From Bordetella parapertussis (GTDB lineage: Bacteria; Pseudomonadota; Gammaproteobacteria; Burkholderiales; Burkholderiaceae_B), in the NCBI GenBank assembly GCA_945911685.1, contig CAMEAW010000181.1, positions 1 to 5,572 on the forward strand: a DNA stretch of 5,572 nucleotides. The letters run 5' to 3'. Under the pieces are notes generated by a model, which was given only the letters and a program-made list of their open reading frames with translations, searched no databases and had not been told where the DNA came from. Made by a program: the position numbers and the translations under genes. Below, in pieces: positions 4,665 to 5,572 of the stretch (position 1 is the stretch's first letter; every line of letters starts with the position of its first letter).

Positions 4665-5572
4665 TTAGCTAGAAAATTTCAAGTCTTCAGAGTCATACAA
4701 GTGGCACGCCACCTCACCCAGCCCATTTTTTATTAACGCAGGCGATCGCACAGAGCACTCGGCGGTTACCTGTGGGCAGCGCGGATGAAACGTGCACCCT
4801 GACGGGGGGTGCAGAGGGTCAGGAAAAGATAGTCCAAGACCAAGGTCGGGTAGGCCTAGGCCTGGCTCTGGCGTGAGCACCGACGCGAGTAAGGCTTGAG
4901 TATACGGATGACGGGGGTTTTTAAAAAGCTCTGCGGTGGGCGCCAACTCAACCACACGACCAAGATACATGACTGCAACTTGCGTGGCGATATGCTCAAC
5001 CACGGCCAAGTTATGACTGATAAATACATAGGTCAGGTTAAATTCTTTGCGCAAGTCTAAAAGCAGATTCAAGATCTGCGCTTGCACCGACACGTCTAAG
5101 GCCGAAGTGGGCTCATCGCACACCACGATCTCGGGGTGCATCACCAAGGCGCGTGCAATCGCAACCCGTTGACGTTGCCCACCCGATAATTGCCCTGGGG
5201 TGTTGTCGGCGTAGCGCGCAGGTAAGCCCACACGTTCAAGCATCTCAAGCGCCTTACTGCGACGTTCAGCGTTGCTGCCAAGGCCCGCCACATCTAACGG
5301 AAACGCCACAATCGACGCAATCGTGCGTCTCGGATTCAGTGACGAATACGGATCCTGAAAAATCGGCTGAACACGTTTAGCGAGTTCACGCCGATCAATC
5401 TTGCTTAGATCTTGTCCGTCAAACGACACGCTGCCTTGGCTAGGCGGCGTCAAGCCTAACAGCATACGGGCAAGCGTTGATTTACCGCAGCCCGACTCAC
5501 CCACAATTCCTAAGACATCGCCTCGGTTGACTGACAGGTTGATGCCGTTGACGGCGTGCAAGGTTTGATTGG
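4665..5572 (-). CDS. dppF: Dipeptide/oligopeptide ABC transporter ATP-binding protein (DppF/OppF type), 5' end cut off
   Basis: This is one of the two ATPases of a peptide importer, which would sit under the DppBC/OppBC permeases. The frame stays open through the right edge (residues NQTLHAVNGINL), so the true start lies outside; probably about 25-30 N-terminal residues are missing. Counting from the Leu codon at 5559-5561 as 1: Walker A GESGCGKST (21-29), the family-typical FQDPYSSLNPR (68-78), signature LSGGQ (125-129), Walker B IVVCDEP with Glu150, D-loop SALD (153-156) and His183. The C-terminal oligo-HPY region follows, with NPRHPYTQALL and the cysteine pattern C256, C262, C269 and C286 (CTFHPRCP), which in related OppD/OppF proteins binds an iron-sulfur cluster. 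The linker (233-246) is unusually rich in Gly and Leu. Other dpp/opp genes presumably lie upstream, beyond the window. Dipeptide versus oligopeptide specificity cannot be told from the ATPase. Confidence 0.9.
   Translation of the reverse strand, partial: NQTLHAVNGINLSVNRGDVLGIVGESGCGKSTLARMLLGLTPPSQGSVSFDGQDLSKIDRRELAKRVQPIFQDPYSSLNPRRTIASIVAFPLDVAGLGSNAERRSKALEMLERVGLPARYADNTPGQLSGGQRQRVAIARALVMHPEIVVCDEPTSALDVSVQAQILNLLLDLRKEFNLTYVFISHNLAVVEHIATQVAVMYLGRVVELAPTAELFKNPRHPYTQALLASVLTPEPGLGLPDLGLGLSFPDPLHPPSGCTFHPRCPQVTAECSVRSPALIKNGLGEVACHLYDSEDLKFSS

Noticed and set aside
5153..5380. Forward-strand open frame opposite the DppF-type ATPase
   Set aside because: It is antisense to the Walker/signature core of a recognised gene and has no independent support.
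5559..5561. TTG as the start codon of the DppF-type gene
   Set aside because: The frame continues to the right edge with residues that align with the family's N-terminal region, so this Leu is internal and the gene is cut by the window.

Overview
The window looks like chromosomal DNA from a Betaproteobacterium, most likely Burkholderiales. The main evidence is the GltL-like transporter ATPase, whose N-terminal half reads like those of Bordetella/Achromobacter-type bacteria. The adjacent small methyltransferase and the DppF-type ATPase are also common in that order. This placement rests on family resemblance read by eye, not on a database search.

Layout. (1) Positions 1-920, minus strand: the N-terminal 306 residues of a protein with about eight TPR repeats, running off the left edge just as a PRMT9-like arginine-methyltransferase entry motif begins. 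(2) Positions 921-1166: divergent control region, with a 16-bp perfect palindrome over a TATAAT box that faces the TPR gene. (3) Positions 1167-2540, plus strand: a two-gene unit made of an amino-acid ABC transporter ATPase (GltL/GlnQ type) and a class I SAM methyltransferase whose ATG directly abuts the ATPase stop codon. (4) Positions 2524-2676: an array of about eight degenerate 19-bp direct repeats that fills the whole gap between two convergent genes. (5) Positions 2677-4536, minus strand: a TMEM43-family membrane protein, preceded by an unrecognised secreted protein with a clear signal peptide; the two are probably cotranscribed. (6) Positions 4665-5572, minus strand: the C-terminal part of a dipeptide/oligopeptide ABC transporter ATPase (DppF/OppF type), cut by the right edge.

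How the genes fit together. Both ends belong to larger loci outside the window: the rest of the TPR/methyltransferase, and presumably the other dpp/opp genes. The GltL-type ATPase has no permease or binding protein next to it here, so its partners must be elsewhere. The secreted protein and the TMEM43 protein form a possible envelope-associated pair. Sampled lines of these two genes are clearly more AT-rich (mostly about 40% GC) than sampled lines of the DppF gene (about 61%), which hints at a different origin or weaker codon selection.

Nothing here proves a new defence or mobile system. The most unusual signal is the 19-bp repeat array between the convergent genes, followed by the bacterial TPR/PRMT9-like fusion and the TMEM43/secreted-protein pair. 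There are no tRNA or rRNA genes, insertion sequences or CRISPR arrays that I can see, and no gene-free stretch exceeds 300 bases.
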